A DNA stretch of 64,000 bases from Streptomyces durocortorensis (GTDB taxonomy: Bacteria; Actinomycetota; Actinomycetes; Streptomycetales; Streptomycetaceae). The notes below the pieces were generated by a model, which was given only the letters and a program-made list of their open reading frames with translations, made no database searches and had not been told where the DNA came from. Shown here in pieces: positions 35,400 through 45,424 of this stretch. The stretch is taken from the NCBI RefSeq assembly GCF_031760065.1, contig NZ_CP134500.1, positions 2,294,001-2,358,000 on the forward strand, in the 5' to 3' direction. Each line of letters starts with the position of its first letter. Positions within the stretch are counted from its first letter, which is position 1. Made by a program: the position numbers and the translations under genes.

Positions 35400-36848
35400 A
35401 TGCGTTCGCACCTGCTCAACAACACGACTGCGGAGCACTATCGGAGCACCGTCTCCGCAGGAGTGGACCGGGTCGCGGCCGCCCTCGCCGCCACCGAGAG
35501 GCCCTTCAGCGGGGTCGGTGTCGACGAACTCGCCCCCGTCGTCGACGCGATCGACCTCGACCGGCCACTGGGCGATGCCTCCGCCGCCCTGGACGAGCTC
35601 GGCGAGGTCTACCTCCGCGACGCCGTCTACTTCCACCACCCCCGCTACCTCGGGCATCTCAACTGCCCAGTCGTCATCCCCGCCGTGCTCGGCGAGGCCG
35701 TACTCTCCGCGATCAACTCCTCCCTGGACACCTGGGACCAGAGCGCGGGCGGCACCCTCATCGAGCGCCGGCTGATCGACTGGACCACCGAGCGGATCGG
35801 GCTCGGCCCGGCCGCCGACGGGGTCTTCACCAGCGGCGGTACGCAGTCCAACCTCCAGGCCCTGCTGCTGGCGCGGGAGGAGGCGAAGGTCCGGCCCGAG
35901 CACCTCACCCGGCTGCGGATCTTCACCTCCGAGTGCAGCCACTTCAGCGTCCAGAAGTCCGCCAAACTCCTCGGCCTCGGCCCGGACGCCGTCGTCTCCG
36001 TCCCCGTCGACCGCACCAAGCGCATGCAGACCGTGGCCCTCGCCCACGCCCTGGAGCAGTGTGTCGCCGAGGGCGCCATCCCGATGGCCGTCGTCGCGAC
36101 CGCCGGCACCACGGACTTCGGGTCCATCGACCCGCTGCCCGAGATCGCCGCGCTCTGCGAGAAGTTCGCCGTCTGGATGCACGTGGACGCCGCGTACGGC
36201 TGCGGACTGCTCGCCTCCCGCGAGCGGCGCGGACTGCTCGAAGGCATCGCCCACGCCGACTCGGTCACCGTGGATTACCACAAGTCCTTCTTCCAGCCCG
36301 TGAGTTCGTCGGCCCTGCTGGTCCGCGACCGGGCGACCCTGCGGCACGCCACGTACCACGCGGAGTATCTGAACCCGCGCCGGATGGCCGAGGAGCGGAT
36401 ACCCAACCAGGTCGACAAGTCCCTCCAGACGACCCGCCGGTTCGACGCGCTCAAGCTGTGGATGACGCTGCGCGTCATGGGCGCCGACGGCATCGGCGAA
36501 CTGTTCGACGAGGTCTGCGACCTGGCCGCCGAGGGCTGGAAGCTGCTCGCCGCCGACCCGCGCTTCGACGTGGTGGTCCAGCCGCAGCTCTCCACGCTCG
36601 TCTTCCGCTACATCCCGTCCGGCGTCACCTCCCCGGCCGAGATCGACCGGGCCAACCTTTACGCCCGCAAGGCGCTGTTCGCATCCGGCGAGGCCATCGT
36701 CGCGGGCACCAAGGTCGGTGACCGCCAGTACCTGAAGTTCACCCTGCTCAACCCCGAAACGACCGCGGAGGACATCGCCGCGGTTCTCGATCTCATCTCC
36801 GGCCACGCCGAGAAGTACCTGGGAGACTCCCTTGACCGCGCTTCCTGA
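35400..36848 (+). CDS. desA: PLP-dependent lysine decarboxylase for desferrioxamine synthesis
   Basis: This 482-residue group II decarboxylase starts at ATG 35400. Motifs are [29 protein letters not shown], the substrate-side [12 protein letters not shown], and Lys295 in [16 protein letters not shown] as the PLP Schiff-base lysine. It converts L-lysine to cadaverine, the first step of desferrioxamine assembly. DesB's TTG start lies inside its last codons, and four genes desABCD run without gaps to a terminator. Confidence 0.95.
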   Translation: MRSHLLNNTTAEHYRSTVSAGVDRVAAALAATERPFSGVGVDELAPVVDAIDLDRPLGDASAALDELGEVYLRDAVYFHHPRYLGHLNCPVVIPAVLGEAVLSAINSSLDTWDQSAGGTLIERRLIDWTTERIGLGPAADGVFTSGGTQSNLQALLLAREEAKVRPEHLTRLRIFTSECSHFSVQKSAKLLGLGPDAVVSVPVDRTKRMQTVALAHALEQCVAEGAIPMAVVATAGTTDFGSIDPLPEIAALCEKFAVWMHVDAAYGCGLLASRERRGLLEGIAHADSVTVDYHKSFFQPVSSSALLVRDRATLRHATYHAEYLNPRRMAEERIPNQVDKSLQTTRRFDALKLWMTLRVMGADGIGELFDEVCDLAAEGWKLLAADPRFDVVVQPQLSTLVFRYIPSGVTSPAEIDRANLYARKALFASGEAIVAGTKVGDRQYLKFTLLNPETTAEDIAAVLDLISGHAEKYLGDSLDRAS

Positions 36849-38109
36849 CCCCCACGACTTCATCGGGATCGGGCTCGGCCCGTTCAATCTCGGACTGGCC
36901 TGTCTGACCGAGCCGATCGACGAACTCAACGGTGTCTTCCTGGAGTCCAAGCCGGACTTCGAGTGGCACGCCGGGATGTTCCTCGAAGGGGCCCATCTCC
37001 AGACGCCGTTCATGTCGGACCTGGTCACCATGGCCGACCCGACCTCGCCGTACTCGTTCCTGAACTACCTCAAAGAGCGGGGCAGGCTCTACTCGTTCTA
37101 CATCCGGGAGAACTTCTACCCGCTGCGGACCGAGTACAACGACTACTGCCGCTGGGCCGCCGCGAAACTGAGCAGTATCCGGTTCAACGAGACCGTCGAA
37201 CTCGTGACGTACGACGAGGACACGGCCCTCTACACCGTACGGACCGCCTCCGGCGAGGAGTTCCGCGCCCGGCACCTCGTACTCGGGACGGGCACCCCGC
37301 CGTACATACCCGAGCCCTGCCAGGGGCTCGGTGGGGACTTCATCCACAACTCCCGCTACCTGGAGGGGAAGGCCGAGCTCCAGAAGAAGAAGTCCATCAC
37401 CCTGGTCGGCAGCGGGCAGAGCGCGGCGGAGATCTACTACGACCTGCTCTCCGAGATCGACGTGCACGGCTACCGGCTCAACTGGGTGACGCGCTCGCCG
37501 CGCTTCTTCCCACTGGAGTACACCAAGCTGACGCTGGAGATGACCTCCCCGGAGTACATCGACTACTTCCACGCGCTGCCCGAGGAGACCCGCTACCGGC
37601 TGGAGACCGGGCAGAAGGGGCTGTTCAAGGGCATCGACGGGGAGCTGATCGACGCGATCTTCGACCTGCTCTACCAGAAGCACCTGCCCGGCCCCGTGCC
37701 GACCCGGCTGATCACCAACTCCGCCCTCACCAGCGCCCGTTACGACGAGAAGGGCGGGGCGTACAGCCTGGGGCTGCGCCAGGAGGAGCAGGGCAAGGAC
37801 TACTCCCTGACCACCGAGGGCCTGATCCTCGCCACCGGCTACCGCTACGAGGCCCCCGCCTTCCTCGCGCCCGTCGCCGGGCGGCTGCGCCACGACAGCC
37901 GGGGCCGTTTCGACGTGGCCCGCAACTACAGCATCGACACCACCGGGCGCGGGGTCTTCCTCCAGAACGCCTCGGTGCACACCCACTCGATCACCTCGCC
38001 CGACCTGGGCATGGGCGCCTACCGCAACGCGTACATCATCGGCGAGCTGCTCGGCCGCGAGGTCTACCCGGTCGAGAAGTCCATCGCCTTCCAGGAGTTC
38101 GCCGTATGA
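36832..38109 (+). CDS. desB: Cadaverine/lysine N-hydroxylating monooxygenase
   Basis: This 425-residue flavin monooxygenase uses TTG 36832, overlapping desA by 17 bases. It has the IucD/PvdA pattern: FAD motif [17 protein letters not shown] at the N-terminus, [21 protein letters not shown], the NADPH motif [15 protein letters not shown], and the C-terminal [22 protein letters not shown]. It N-hydroxylates cadaverine using NADPH and O2 to give N-hydroxycadaverine. The stop overlaps the desC start as ATGA. Confidence 0.95.
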   Translation: MTALPDPHDFIGIGLGPFNLGLACLTEPIDELNGVFLESKPDFEWHAGMFLEGAHLQTPFMSDLVTMADPTSPYSFLNYLKERGRLYSFYIRENFYPLRTEYNDYCRWAAAKLSSIRFNETVELVTYDEDTALYTVRTASGEEFRARHLVLGTGTPPYIPEPCQGLGGDFIHNSRYLEGKAELQKKKSITLVGSGQSAAEIYYDLLSEIDVHGYRLNWVTRSPRFFPLEYTKLTLEMTSPEYIDYFHALPEETRYRLETGQKGLFKGIDGELIDAIFDLLYQKHLPGPVPTRLITNSALTSARYDEKGGAYSLGLRQEEQGKDYSLTTEGLILATGYRYEAPAFLAPVAGRLRHDSRGRFDVARNYSIDTTGRGVFLQNASVHTHSITSPDLGMGAYRNAYIIGELLGREVYPVEKSIAFQEFAV

Positions 38110-38690
38110 GCCGCACCGACACCGACCGCCCCGGCACCGGCCGTGCCGAGGGAATCGGCACGTTCACCGTCCGCCCGCTCGACCCCCTCGCCGACGCCGA
38201 GCTGGTGCACGGCTGGGTGACGCACCCCAAGGCCGCCTTCTGGCTGATGGGCGACGCGAAACTCCAGGACGTGGAGCGGGAGTACATGGCGATAGCCGCC
38301 CACCCGCACCACGACGCGTTCATCGGGCTGCACGACGGCGAACCCGCCTTCCTGATCGAGCGCTACGACCCCACCGAGGTCGAGCTGAAGGGGCTGTACG
38401 AGGCGGAGCCCGGCGATGTCGGGATGCACTTCCTGGTCGCCCCGACCGACACCCCCCTCCACGGCTTCACCCGGGCCGTGATCACCGCGGTGATGGACTT
38501 CCTGTTCGCCGACCCGTCGGTGCGCCGGGTCGTCGTCGAGCCCGACGTCACCAACAGCGCCGTGCAGACCCTCAACAAGGCCGTCGGTTTCGAGGTGCTG
38601 CGGGAGATCGCCAAGCCGGAGAAGGACGCCCTGCTCAGCGCCTGCACACGGGAGCAGTTCGAAGCAGCAACCGGAGGTAACGACCGATGA
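38106..38690 (+). CDS. desC: N-hydroxycadaverine acyltransferase (GNAT/IucB-like)
   Basis: This 194-residue protein starts at ATG 38106, overlapping the desB stop. It is a RhbD/IucB-type GNAT fold: [49 protein letters not shown], a beta-4 segment [14 protein letters not shown], and [23 protein letters not shown]. It transfers acetyl or succinyl groups from CoA to N-hydroxycadaverine, which determines whether ferrioxamine B- or E-type monomers form. The stop overlaps desD as ATGA. Confidence 0.95.
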   Translation: MSRTDTDRPGTGRAEGIGTFTVRPLDPLADAELVHGWVTHPKAAFWLMGDAKLQDVEREYMAIAAHPHHDAFIGLHDGEPAFLIERYDPTEVELKGLYEAEPGDVGMHFLVAPTDTPLHGFTRAVITAVMDFLFADPSVRRVVVEPDVTNSAVQTLNKAVGFEVLREIAKPEKDALLSACTREQFEAATGGNDR

Positions 38691-40465
38691 CGACCGCCCT
38701 CGCCGACAGCGTCGCCCACCTCTCCCCGGAACGCTGGGCCACCGCAAACCGACTGCTGGTCCGTAAAGCACTGGCGGAATTCAGCCACGAACGGCTACTG
38801 GCTCCCACACCTCTGGGCGAGGACCACTTCACCGTCCGTAGCGACGACGCCTCCACCGAGTACCGTTTCACCGCACGCCTCTTCGCCCTGGACCACTGGC
38901 AGGTCGCCGCGGAGAGCATCACCCGGCACCGGAACGGCGTCGAACTCCCTCTGGACGCCGTCGAGTTCTTCATCGAGCTGCGGCACACCCTCGGGATCTC
39001 CGACGAGGTCCTGCCGGTCTACCTGGAGGAGGTCTCCTCCACCCTGGCCGGAACCGCCTACAAACTCACCAAGGAACCGGCCACCTCCGGCCGGCTCGTC
39101 GCCGCCGGCTTCCAGGCCATCGAGACCGGGATGACCGAGGGCCACCCCTGCTTCGTCGCCAACAACGGACGGCTCGGCTTCGGCGTGGACGAGTACCGTG
39201 CCTACGCCCCCGAGGCCGCAGCGGAGATCCGCCTCGTCTGGCTGGCCGCCCGCCGCTCGCGCGCCACCTTCACGTCGGGTGCCGGAATCGACTACGAGGC
39301 CCTGGTCGAGGGCGAGTTGAGCGAGGCGACCCGGGAGCGGTTCGCCGGGGCGCTGCGCGGACTCGGCCTGGACCCGGACGACTACTTCCTGCTGCCCGTC
39401 CACCCCTGGCAGTGGTGGAACAAACTGGCGGTCACCTTCGCCGGTGAGCTGGCCGAACGGCATCTGGTGGTGCTCGGGGAGGGCGAGGACTGCTATCTCG
39501 CCCAGCAGTCGATCCGCACGTTCTTCAACACCGACCACCCGGAGAAGCACTACGTCAAAACGGCGCTGTCCGTCCTCAACATGGGCTTCATGCGCGGGCT
39601 TTCGGCCGCGTACATGGAGGCCACCCCGGCGATCAACGACTGGCTGGCCGGTCTCATCGAGCGTGACGACCTGCTGCGCGGGGCCCGGTTCTCGATCATC
39701 CGGGAGCGGGCCGCGATCGGCTACCACCACCGGTCCTACGAGGCGGCGACCGCCAAGGGCTCCCCGTACCGGAAGATGCTCGCCGCCCTGTGGCGCGAGA
39801 GCCCGGTGCCGGGCCTCCAGCCGGGCGAGCGGGTGGCGACGATGGCCTCCCTGCTCCACACCGACCACGAGGGCCGCTCGGTGGCCGGGGCGCTGATCGC
39901 CGAATCCGGGCTGGACGCGCAGACGTGGCTGCGGCACTACCTGGACGCCTATCTGGTGCCGGTGCTGCACAGCTTCTACGCCTACGACCTGGTCTACATG
40001 CCGCACGGCGAGAACGTGATCCTGGTCGTGGAGGACGGGGTCGTCACCCGCACGATCTTCAAGGACATCGCCGAGGAGATCGCGGTGATGGACCCGGACG
40101 CGGTGCTGCCGCCGCAGGTCGAGCGCATCCGGGCCGAGGTCCCCGAGGACATGAAGCTGCTGTCGGTCTTCACCGACGTCTTCGACTGCTTCTTCCGCTT
40201 CCTCGCGTCCGGCCTGGCCACCGAGGGCATCCTCGACGAGGAGACCTTCTGGCGGACGGTCGCGGCCTGCGCGCGCGGCTACCAGGACTCGGTGCCGTAC
40301 CTCTCGGACAAGTTCAAGGAATACGACCTGTTCGAGGCGGAGTTCGCACTGTCCTGCCTCAACCGGCTCCAGCTGCGCAACAACCAGCAGATGGTCGACC
40401 TCAACGACCCGGCCGGCGCGCTCCAGTTGGTCGGCCACCTGAAGAACCCGATCGCCGGGTACTGA
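38687..40465 (+). CDS. desD: NRPS-independent siderophore (NIS) synthetase, IucA/IucC family
   Basis: This 592-residue protein starts at ATG 38687. The IucA/IucC domain contains EGHPCFVANNGRLGFGVDEY, LPVHPWQWWNK, SIRTFFNTDHPEKHYVKTAL, and the acceptor-side YMPHGENVILVVEDGVVTR followed by a FhuF-like C-terminal domain. It adenylates the succinyl carboxylate of the monomers and condenses and cyclises them to desferrioxamines. A 15-bp-stem terminator lies 20 bp after the stop. Confidence 0.95.
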   Translation: MTTALADSVAHLSPERWATANRLLVRKALAEFSHERLLAPTPLGEDHFTVRSDDASTEYRFTARLFALDHWQVAAESITRHRNGVELPLDAVEFFIELRHTLGISDEVLPVYLEEVSSTLAGTAYKLTKEPATSGRLVAAGFQAIETGMTEGHPCFVANNGRLGFGVDEYRAYAPEAAAEIRLVWLAARRSRATFTSGAGIDYEALVEGELSEATRERFAGALRGLGLDPDDYFLLPVHPWQWWNKLAVTFAGELAERHLVVLGEGEDCYLAQQSIRTFFNTDHPEKHYVKTALSVLNMGFMRGLSAAYMEATPAINDWLAGLIERDDLLRGARFSIIRERAAIGYHHRSYEAATAKGSPYRKMLAALWRESPVPGLQPGERVATMASLLHTDHEGRSVAGALIAESGLDAQTWLRHYLDAYLVPVLHSFYAYDLVYMPHGENVILVVEDGVVTRTIFKDIAEEIAVMDPDAVLPPQVERIRAEVPEDMKLLSVFTDVFDCFFRFLASGLATEGILDEETFWRTVAACARGYQDSVPYLSDKFKEYDLFEAEFALSCLNRLQLRNNQQMVDLNDPAGALQLVGHLKNPIAGY

Positions 40466-40484
40466 GCGAACGGCCCCACCGACC

Positions 40485-40520
40485 GGTGAGCGCCCGAGGA
40501 CGGTCCCTCGGGCGCTCACC
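40485..40520 (+). terminator. Terminator of the desABCD operon
   Basis: GGTGAGCGCCCGAGG (40485-40499) and CCTCGGGCGCTCACC (40506-40520) form a perfect 15-bp stem with a 6-nt loop, 20 bp after the desD stop. No U-tract follows. Confidence 0.8.
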
Positions 40521-40635
40521 CCTTCCCGCCTCCGGAGCCGACCGGACACACACCGTGAGCGGAAACCGACCGGATCGCCGGGTACGAGGGACGACCCCGG
40601 GGGTCGGCGGGGCGACGGCTGGCAGAATCGCGGCC

Positions 40636-41505
40636 ATGGCAGAAATCATCCAGCGCGACGGAACGTGGACGTTCGACGGGGAGACGGTACGCATCGTGCC
40701 GGGGGGAAAGGCGCATCCGCTCCGGCAGGCGCTGGGTGAGATGTCCGTGCCGGTCCAGGCCGTGGCGGGCATCTCGTTCGAGCCGGACCGCAAGGGCGGG
40801 CGGCTACGGCTGCGGCTGCGCGGCGGCGCCTGCCCGGTGCTGCGGGCCGCCGACGGCCGCCTCAAGGACGGCGCGGACCCCTATCTGCTGACCGTGGAGA
40901 AGGACCGCACGGGCGTCGCGGAGTACTTCGTCGACGAGGTCCGCAACGCGCTGCTGATCGAGCAGGTCCCGGGCACCCCGGTGGACCGCTTCCTGCTGCC
41001 CGGCCCGGCGCTGCCGGTCTCCGGCGGGGGCGGCGACGGCACGGCGTCCTTCGACGGCGAGACCATACGGCTCACCTGGAACTGGAAGGCCGAGGAGTCC
41101 AAGACCTCGGCCGGACCCTCTTCCTTCCCGCTGACGCGGATCGCGGGGGTGCGCTGGCTGCCCGCGATCGGCCTGGAGTACGGCTACCTCCGCTTCGAGC
41201 CGACGGACGGCCCCTCCGCGGCGCCGCCGAAGCACGACCCGTACTCCCTGGAGCTGTGGGGGCTGTCGAAGAAGGAGTACACCGCGGTGGTGGTCGCGGC
41301 GGCGGTGCTGGCCCGACTGCCCGGGGCCGACTCGGCGGTGGACGGGCCCGGGGCGGCCCCGGCCCTCACGAAGGCGGCCGCTCCCGCCGCTGACCACGAC
41401 GCCCTGCTGCGGCGGCTGCGGGAGCTGGGCGAGCTGCACCTGGCCGGAATCCTCACCGACGAGGAGTTCAGCACCGCGAAACAAGCCGTTCTGCGCAGCA
41501 TGTGA
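40636..41505 (+). CDS. DUF4429 domain protein with C-terminal SHOCT motif
   Basis: I start at ATG 40636 (MAEIIQRDGTWTFDGETVRI, 289 residues); the open frame upstream is a shadow of desD. Two DUF4429 repeats are visible: GTWTFDGETVRIVPG with VPVQAVAGISFEPDR, and ASFDGETIRLTW with FPLTRIAGVRWLPAI. Both resemble pleckstrin-like beta domains. After a short Ala/Pro linker the protein ends in a SHOCT-type helix pair (LLRRLRELGELHLAGILTDEEF then STAKQAVL). It is a cytoplasmic protein of unknown function, common in Streptomyces. It has no operon partner. Confidence 0.8.
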   Translation: MAEIIQRDGTWTFDGETVRIVPGGKAHPLRQALGEMSVPVQAVAGISFEPDRKGGRLRLRLRGGACPVLRAADGRLKDGADPYLLTVEKDRTGVAEYFVDEVRNALLIEQVPGTPVDRFLLPGPALPVSGGGGDGTASFDGETIRLTWNWKAEESKTSAGPSSFPLTRIAGVRWLPAIGLEYGYLRFEPTDGPSAAPPKHDPYSLELWGLSKKEYTAVVVAAAVLARLPGADSAVDGPGAAPALTKAAAPAADHDALLRRLRELGELHLAGILTDEEFSTAKQAVLRSM

Positions 41506-41591
41506 CCCGATCCGGAGGCCTTAAGCCGCCCCCCTGCCCGATTTCGGGCAGATTTCTTGCATAAGAGCGCCCCGGCACGCAATATCGACGG

Positions 41592-41867
41592 GTGCTTGAA
41601 CGCCGCTCGTCGCACGACGACCTCATCGATCACCTCGTCCGCTCCACCGCGCTCCAGCGCGGTGAGGCGGCCCGGGTGATCCTCGACGTGCTGGCGTACT
41701 TCGACGAGAGCACCGACGACTTCGTCCGGCGCCGCCACCGTGAACTGCAGTCCGGCGGCCTGGTCAACACGGAGATCTTCGAGCGGATCGCGGCCGAGCT
41801 GCCGCACCGCGCGGTGGCGCCGCCGGAGCTCTCGCTCCGCCAGCTGCGCCGCATCGTCTACGGCTGA
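41592..41867 (+). CDS. Small conserved hypothetical protein upstream of glmS
   Basis: This 91-residue protein starts at GTG 41592. It is helical and charged: DDLIDHLVRSTALQRGEAAR, VILDVLAYFDESTDDFVRRR, RELQSGGLVNTEIFERIAAE and a terminal SLRQLRRIVYG. The opening resembles short DNA- or nucleoid-associated helices but I cannot name a family. It is 80 bp before glmS on the same strand and might share its transcript. Confidence 0.6.
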   Translation: MLERRSSHDDLIDHLVRSTALQRGEAARVILDVLAYFDESTDDFVRRRHRELQSGGLVNTEIFERIAAELPHRAVAPPELSLRQLRRIVYG

Positions 41868-41947
41868 GCGAGCCGGGCGCCCGTGCGCGGGGCGCCGAAC
41901 ACATGCAAGTACGGGAACGTGTACGTCGATGGAGGGGCAGAGAATCC

Positions 41948-43777
41948 ATGTGCGGGATCGTCGGATATATCGGAAAGCGTGATGTGGCACCGCTGCTGCT
42001 GGAGGGTCTTCAGCGGCTGGAGTACCGGGGGTACGACTCCGCGGGCATCGTCATCACCGGCAAGGCCACGGCGGGCAAGCCGGGCGTGCTGAAGATGGTC
42101 AAGGCCAAGGGCCGGGTCCGGGAGCTGGAGGCCAAGGTCCCCAAGCGGTTCGCGGGCACCGCCGGCATCGCGCACACCCGCTGGGCCACCCACGGCGCCC
42201 CGAGCGACGAGAACGCCCACCCGCACCTGGACGCGGAGAACAAGGTCGCCGTCGTCCACAACGGGATCATCGACAACGCCTCCGAGCTGCGCGCCAAGCT
42301 CGTCGCCGACGGGTTCGCCTTCCTCTCCGAGACCGACACCGAGGTCCTGACCCACCTCATCGCCCGGGCCCAGGCGGACACGCTGGAGGAGAAGGTCCGC
42401 GAGGCGCTGCGCTCGGTCGAGGGCACCTACGGCATCGCCGTGATGCACGCCGACTTCAACGACCGCATCGTCGTGGCCCGCAACGGCTCCCCGGTCGTCC
42501 TCGGCATCGGCGAGAAGGAGATGTTCGTCGCCTCCGACGTCGCCGCTCTGGTCGCCCACACCCGCCAGGTCGTCACCCTGGACGACGGCGAGATGGCCAC
42601 CCTGAAGGCCGACGACTTCCGTACGTACACCACGGAGGGCTCGACCACGACGGCCACGCCGACCACCGTGGAGTGGGAGGCCGAGTCGTACGACATGGGC
42701 GGCCACGACACGTACATGCACAAGGAGATCTCCGAGCAGGCCGACGCCGTGGACCGCGTCCTGCGCGGCCGGATCGACGACCGGTTCTCCACCGTGCACC
42801 TGGGCGGCCTCAACCTGGACGCCCGCGAGGCGCGCGGGGTGCGCCGGATCAAGATCCTCGGCTGCGGCACCTCCTACCACGCGGGCCAGATCGGCGCCCA
42901 GCTGATCGAGGAGCTCGCCCGCATCCCCGCCGACGCCGAGCCGGCCTCCGAGTTCCGCTACCGCAACCCGGTCGTGGACCCCGACACCCTGTACATCGCG
43001 GTCTCCCAGTCGGGTGAGACGTACGACGTGCTGGCCGCCGTCCAGGAGCTGAAGCGCAAGGGCGCCCGGGTCCTCGGTGTGGTCAACGTGGTCGGCTCCG
43101 CGATCGCCCGGGAGGCCGACGGCGGTACGTACGTCCACGCGGGCCCGGAGGTCTGCGTGGTCTCCACCAAGTGCTTCACCAACACCGTGGTCGCCTTCGC
43201 GCTGCTGGCGCTGCACCTGGGCCGCATCCGGGACCTGTCGGTGGCCGACGGCAAGCGGATCATCGACGGGCTGCGGAAGCTGCCCGAGCAGATCAGCGAG
43301 ATCCTCGCGAACGAGGACGAGATCAAGCGGCTGGCGGCGGAGTACGCGGACGCCAGGTCGATGATGTTCATCGGCCGGGTGCGCGGCTATCCGGTGGCCC
43401 GTGAGGCATCGCTGAAGCTGAAGGAGATCTCGTACATCCACGCGGAGGCCTACCCCGCCTCCGAGCTGAAGCACGGCCCGCTCGCGCTGATCGAGCCCGC
43501 GATGCCGACCGTGGCGATCGTGCCGGACGACAACCTGCTGGAGAAGAACCGCGCCGCGATGGAGGAGATCAAGGCCCGCAGCGGCCGCATCCTCGCCGTC
43601 GCCCACCAGGTGCAGGAGAAGGCCGACCACACCATCGTCGTGCCGAAGAACGAGAACGAGCTGGACCCGATCCTCATGGGCATCCCGCTCCAGCTCTTCG
43701 CGTACCACACGGCGCTCGCGATGGGCCGCGACATCGACAAGCCGCGCAACCTGGCGAAGTCCGTGACGGTGGAGTAG
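41948..43777 (+). CDS. glmS: Glutamine-fructose-6-phosphate transaminase (isomerizing)
   Basis: I start at ATG 41948 because the protein must begin Met-Cys: MCGIVGYIGKRDVAPLLLEG, with Cys2 the N-terminal nucleophile of the glutaminase domain after Met removal (609 residues). The glutaminase domain has HTRWATHGAPSDENAHPH and HNGIIDNASELR. Two SIS domains follow (GCGTSYHAGQIGAQLIEE, SQSGETYDVLAAVQELK, LKEISYIHAEAYPASELKHG), ending KPRNLAKSVTVE. It makes glucosamine-6-phosphate for cell wall and GlcNAc metabolism. GGAGGGG lies before the start, and a strong hairpin follows the stop. Confidence 0.95.
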   Translation: MCGIVGYIGKRDVAPLLLEGLQRLEYRGYDSAGIVITGKATAGKPGVLKMVKAKGRVRELEAKVPKRFAGTAGIAHTRWATHGAPSDENAHPHLDAENKVAVVHNGIIDNASELRAKLVADGFAFLSETDTEVLTHLIARAQADTLEEKVREALRSVEGTYGIAVMHADFNDRIVVARNGSPVVLGIGEKEMFVASDVAALVAHTRQVVTLDDGEMATLKADDFRTYTTEGSTTTATPTTVEWEAESYDMGGHDTYMHKEISEQADAVDRVLRGRIDDRFSTVHLGGLNLDAREARGVRRIKILGCGTSYHAGQIGAQLIEELARIPADAEPASEFRYRNPVVDPDTLYIAVSQSGETYDVLAAVQELKRKGARVLGVVNVVGSAIAREADGGTYVHAGPEVCVVSTKCFTNTVVAFALLALHLGRIRDLSVADGKRIIDGLRKLPEQISEILANEDEIKRLAAEYADARSMMFIGRVRGYPVAREASLKLKEISYIHAEAYPASELKHGPLALIEPAMPTVAIVPDDNLLEKNRAAMEEIKARSGRILAVAHQVQEKADHTIVVPKNENELDPILMGIPLQLFAYHTALAMGRDIDKPRNLAKSVTVE

Positions 43778-43797
43778 TCGCCGGTACGTACGTGAGT

Positions 43798-43832
43798 GGG
43801 CCCCGCACGGTCGTGAGGACGGTGCGGGGCCC
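43798..43832. terminator. Hairpin terminator between glmS and the Usp gene
   Basis: GGGCCCCGCAC (43798-43808) pairs with GTGCGGGGCCC (43822-43832), an 11-bp perfect stem with a 13-nt loop, between convergent glmS and the universal stress gene. It can stop both transcripts. Confidence 0.75.
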
Positions 43833-43866
43833 AACGCGTGCGTCGGCCAGGGCTTCTGGCTGGTGC

Positions 43867-44388
43867 TCAGGGAATGACGATGACGGGGCGCTGTGCGCGG
43901 CGGGCGAGGCGGCCCGCGACCGAGCCGAAGATCCGGCCGACGATGCCGTGCGTGGAGCCCACGACGATGGCGTCGGCGGCGTACTCCCGGCCGACCTCCT
44001 CCAGTTCGTGGCAGATGTCACCGCCGCGCTCGACCAGCACCCAGGGGACCTCGGAGAGGTAGTCCGCGCAGGCCAGCTCCAGGCCGAGGACCTCGGTGCG
44101 GTGGTCGGGGACGTCGACGAAGACAGGGGGCTCGCAGCCCGCCCAGACCGTCGTCGGGAGCCGGTTGGCGACATGGACGATGATCAGGCCCGAGCCCGAC
44201 CGTCCGGCCATGCCGATGGCGTACGCCAGGGCCCGCTCACTGGATGTGGAGCCGTCGAAACCGACCACGACTCCGTGGCGGAAGGCGGGATCGCACGCAT
44301 GGCGCGCTTCTTCGACCGGTCGCGTCTCCGACCCGGGGTCGGCTACCTGCTTGCGGTCTTTGGGTTCAGGGATTTCGTGACCGGCCAT
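43867..44388 (-). CDS. Universal stress protein (single UspA domain)
   Basis: This 173-residue protein starts at ATG 44388. After a 38-residue charged N-terminus comes a UspA domain: VVVGFDGSTSSERALAYAIG with the nucleotide-binding Asp, GLIIVHVANRLP, and the C-terminal ATP loop GSTHGIVGRIFGSVAGRLA followed by RPVIVIP. This glycine spacing is that of ATP-binding Usp proteins. It probably responds to stress or slow growth. It is monocistronic and convergent with glmS. The 369 bp upstream of it, up to 44757, holds no gene that I can support. Confidence 0.85.
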   Translation of the reverse strand: MAGHEIPEPKDRKQVADPGSETRPVEEARHACDPAFRHGVVVGFDGSTSSERALAYAIGMAGRSGSGLIIVHVANRLPTTVWAGCEPPVFVDVPDHRTEVLGLELACADYLSEVPWVLVERGGDICHELEEVGREYAADAIVVGSTHGIVGRIFGSVAGRLARRAQRPVIVIP

Positions 44389-44757
44389 CGGTGTCTCGGC
44401 GAAGAGAGTCCTCGTGAGGAGGGAGCGGTTTCGAGCGGTGCATCAGCTGGTGAGCCTGGTGGGTGAGCTCTGTCCGGGAATCATCTTCCCAATCCCATAC
44501 CCCCAAGGGTACGGCGTCACTCCTCCACTGCCCAGATGCCCGCAAAAGCGCGCGTGACGCTGGAGGGAGCATGCCCGAGGCTGTCCGGGATGGCAATGCC
44601 GGTTGTGTCGTACACGGGCCCCGGGGACCCCGAACACCGTCGGCCGCCCCGTTTTTCCGGGCGGCTCCACAGCCGCCCGGCGCACCCGACAGTGACCCCC
44701 GCACCCGGTCTCCGTTAGCCACACCGTCACCGAGTCACCACCCCAGGGAGCGATGCC

Positions 44758-45015
44758 GTGCCGACCCCCGTGCGACCCCCGTCCGAGCCGAGCCCTGCAC
44801 CGGCGCACGACGCTGCGGGCGATGTGGTCCGCTGGGCCGTCTTCAGTTGCCTTCTCGTACCGGCGGTTCTCGTGGCCCACGGCACATCGGTCGGCAGTGC
44901 GGCGCTCTGGGCCCTCGGGCTCGCCTGCGTCACGACCGCCTGCCGAATCCTGCTGCGGAGGTCCGAGCGCACCCCGGCCCATGTGGGCGAGGGAGCGCAT
45001 CGGCGCGGCCGCTAG
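44758..45015 (+). CDS. Small membrane protein upstream of adpA
   Basis: This 85-residue protein starts at GTG 44758. A Pro-rich 20-residue N-terminus is followed by two hydrophobic helices (VVRWAVFSCLLVPAVLVAHG, SAALWALGLACVTTACRILL) and a basic tail. I do not recognise a family. It is on the same strand as adpA but is separated by 409 bp, so it probably has a separate transcript. Confidence 0.6.
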   Translation: MPTPVRPPSEPSPAPAHDAAGDVVRWAVFSCLLVPAVLVAHGTSVGSAALWALGLACVTTACRILLRRSERTPAHVGEGAHRRGR

Positions 45016-45424
45016 ACGGCGTTGTGCGCCGGGCGTGACCGGATCCAGCACACACAACCGATGGTTTTCAGCCAACTTCACCCAGGTGCCGAACCCTTAG
45101 CCGGATGGCCGGACAACCCACCGCCCACCAGGCAGGAAGAGACCGCGCGGTACGCTTTCACCCGACGCGGACGGGCCACGTTCGTGAGGGGCACTTCCCT
45201 GTGCGCTTCGCGAGTGAAACGCTTCGTGATCGAACGCTTCACGCCACGTTTCCTTATCGACATAGAGCTGGTGGGGGAAGGTGTCACGGCGGGACCACGC
45301 GACGCAGTAGATTCGATCTTGGAAATCGGAGACTGGGGACACGTGCAACACCGAGGGGAAACGTGCAGGAGCGACAGGCCCGTAAGGACCAGGGAGACGC
45401 GAACACCGAGGGGGGCTTAGCGTC
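45016..45424 (+). promoter_or_regulatory. Long adpA leader region with an interrupted dyad
   Basis: This 409-bp stretch holds no convincing gene. In other streptomycetes adpA has a long, heavily regulated upstream region. At 45214-45242 an interrupted dyad is visible: GTGAA and TTCG on the left mirror CGAA and TTCAC on the right around TGAT. The octamer AACGCTTC also recurs on both sides. This is a candidate regulator site; I cannot say for which protein. A 132-codon open frame crosses the region but has no coding character. Confidence 0.4.

Noticed and set aside
45022..45420. 132-codon open frame in the adpA leader
   Set aside because: It lacks coding bias and a ribosome site and is full of Arg/Thr/Cys typical of random GC-rich frames. 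The region is better read as regulatory.
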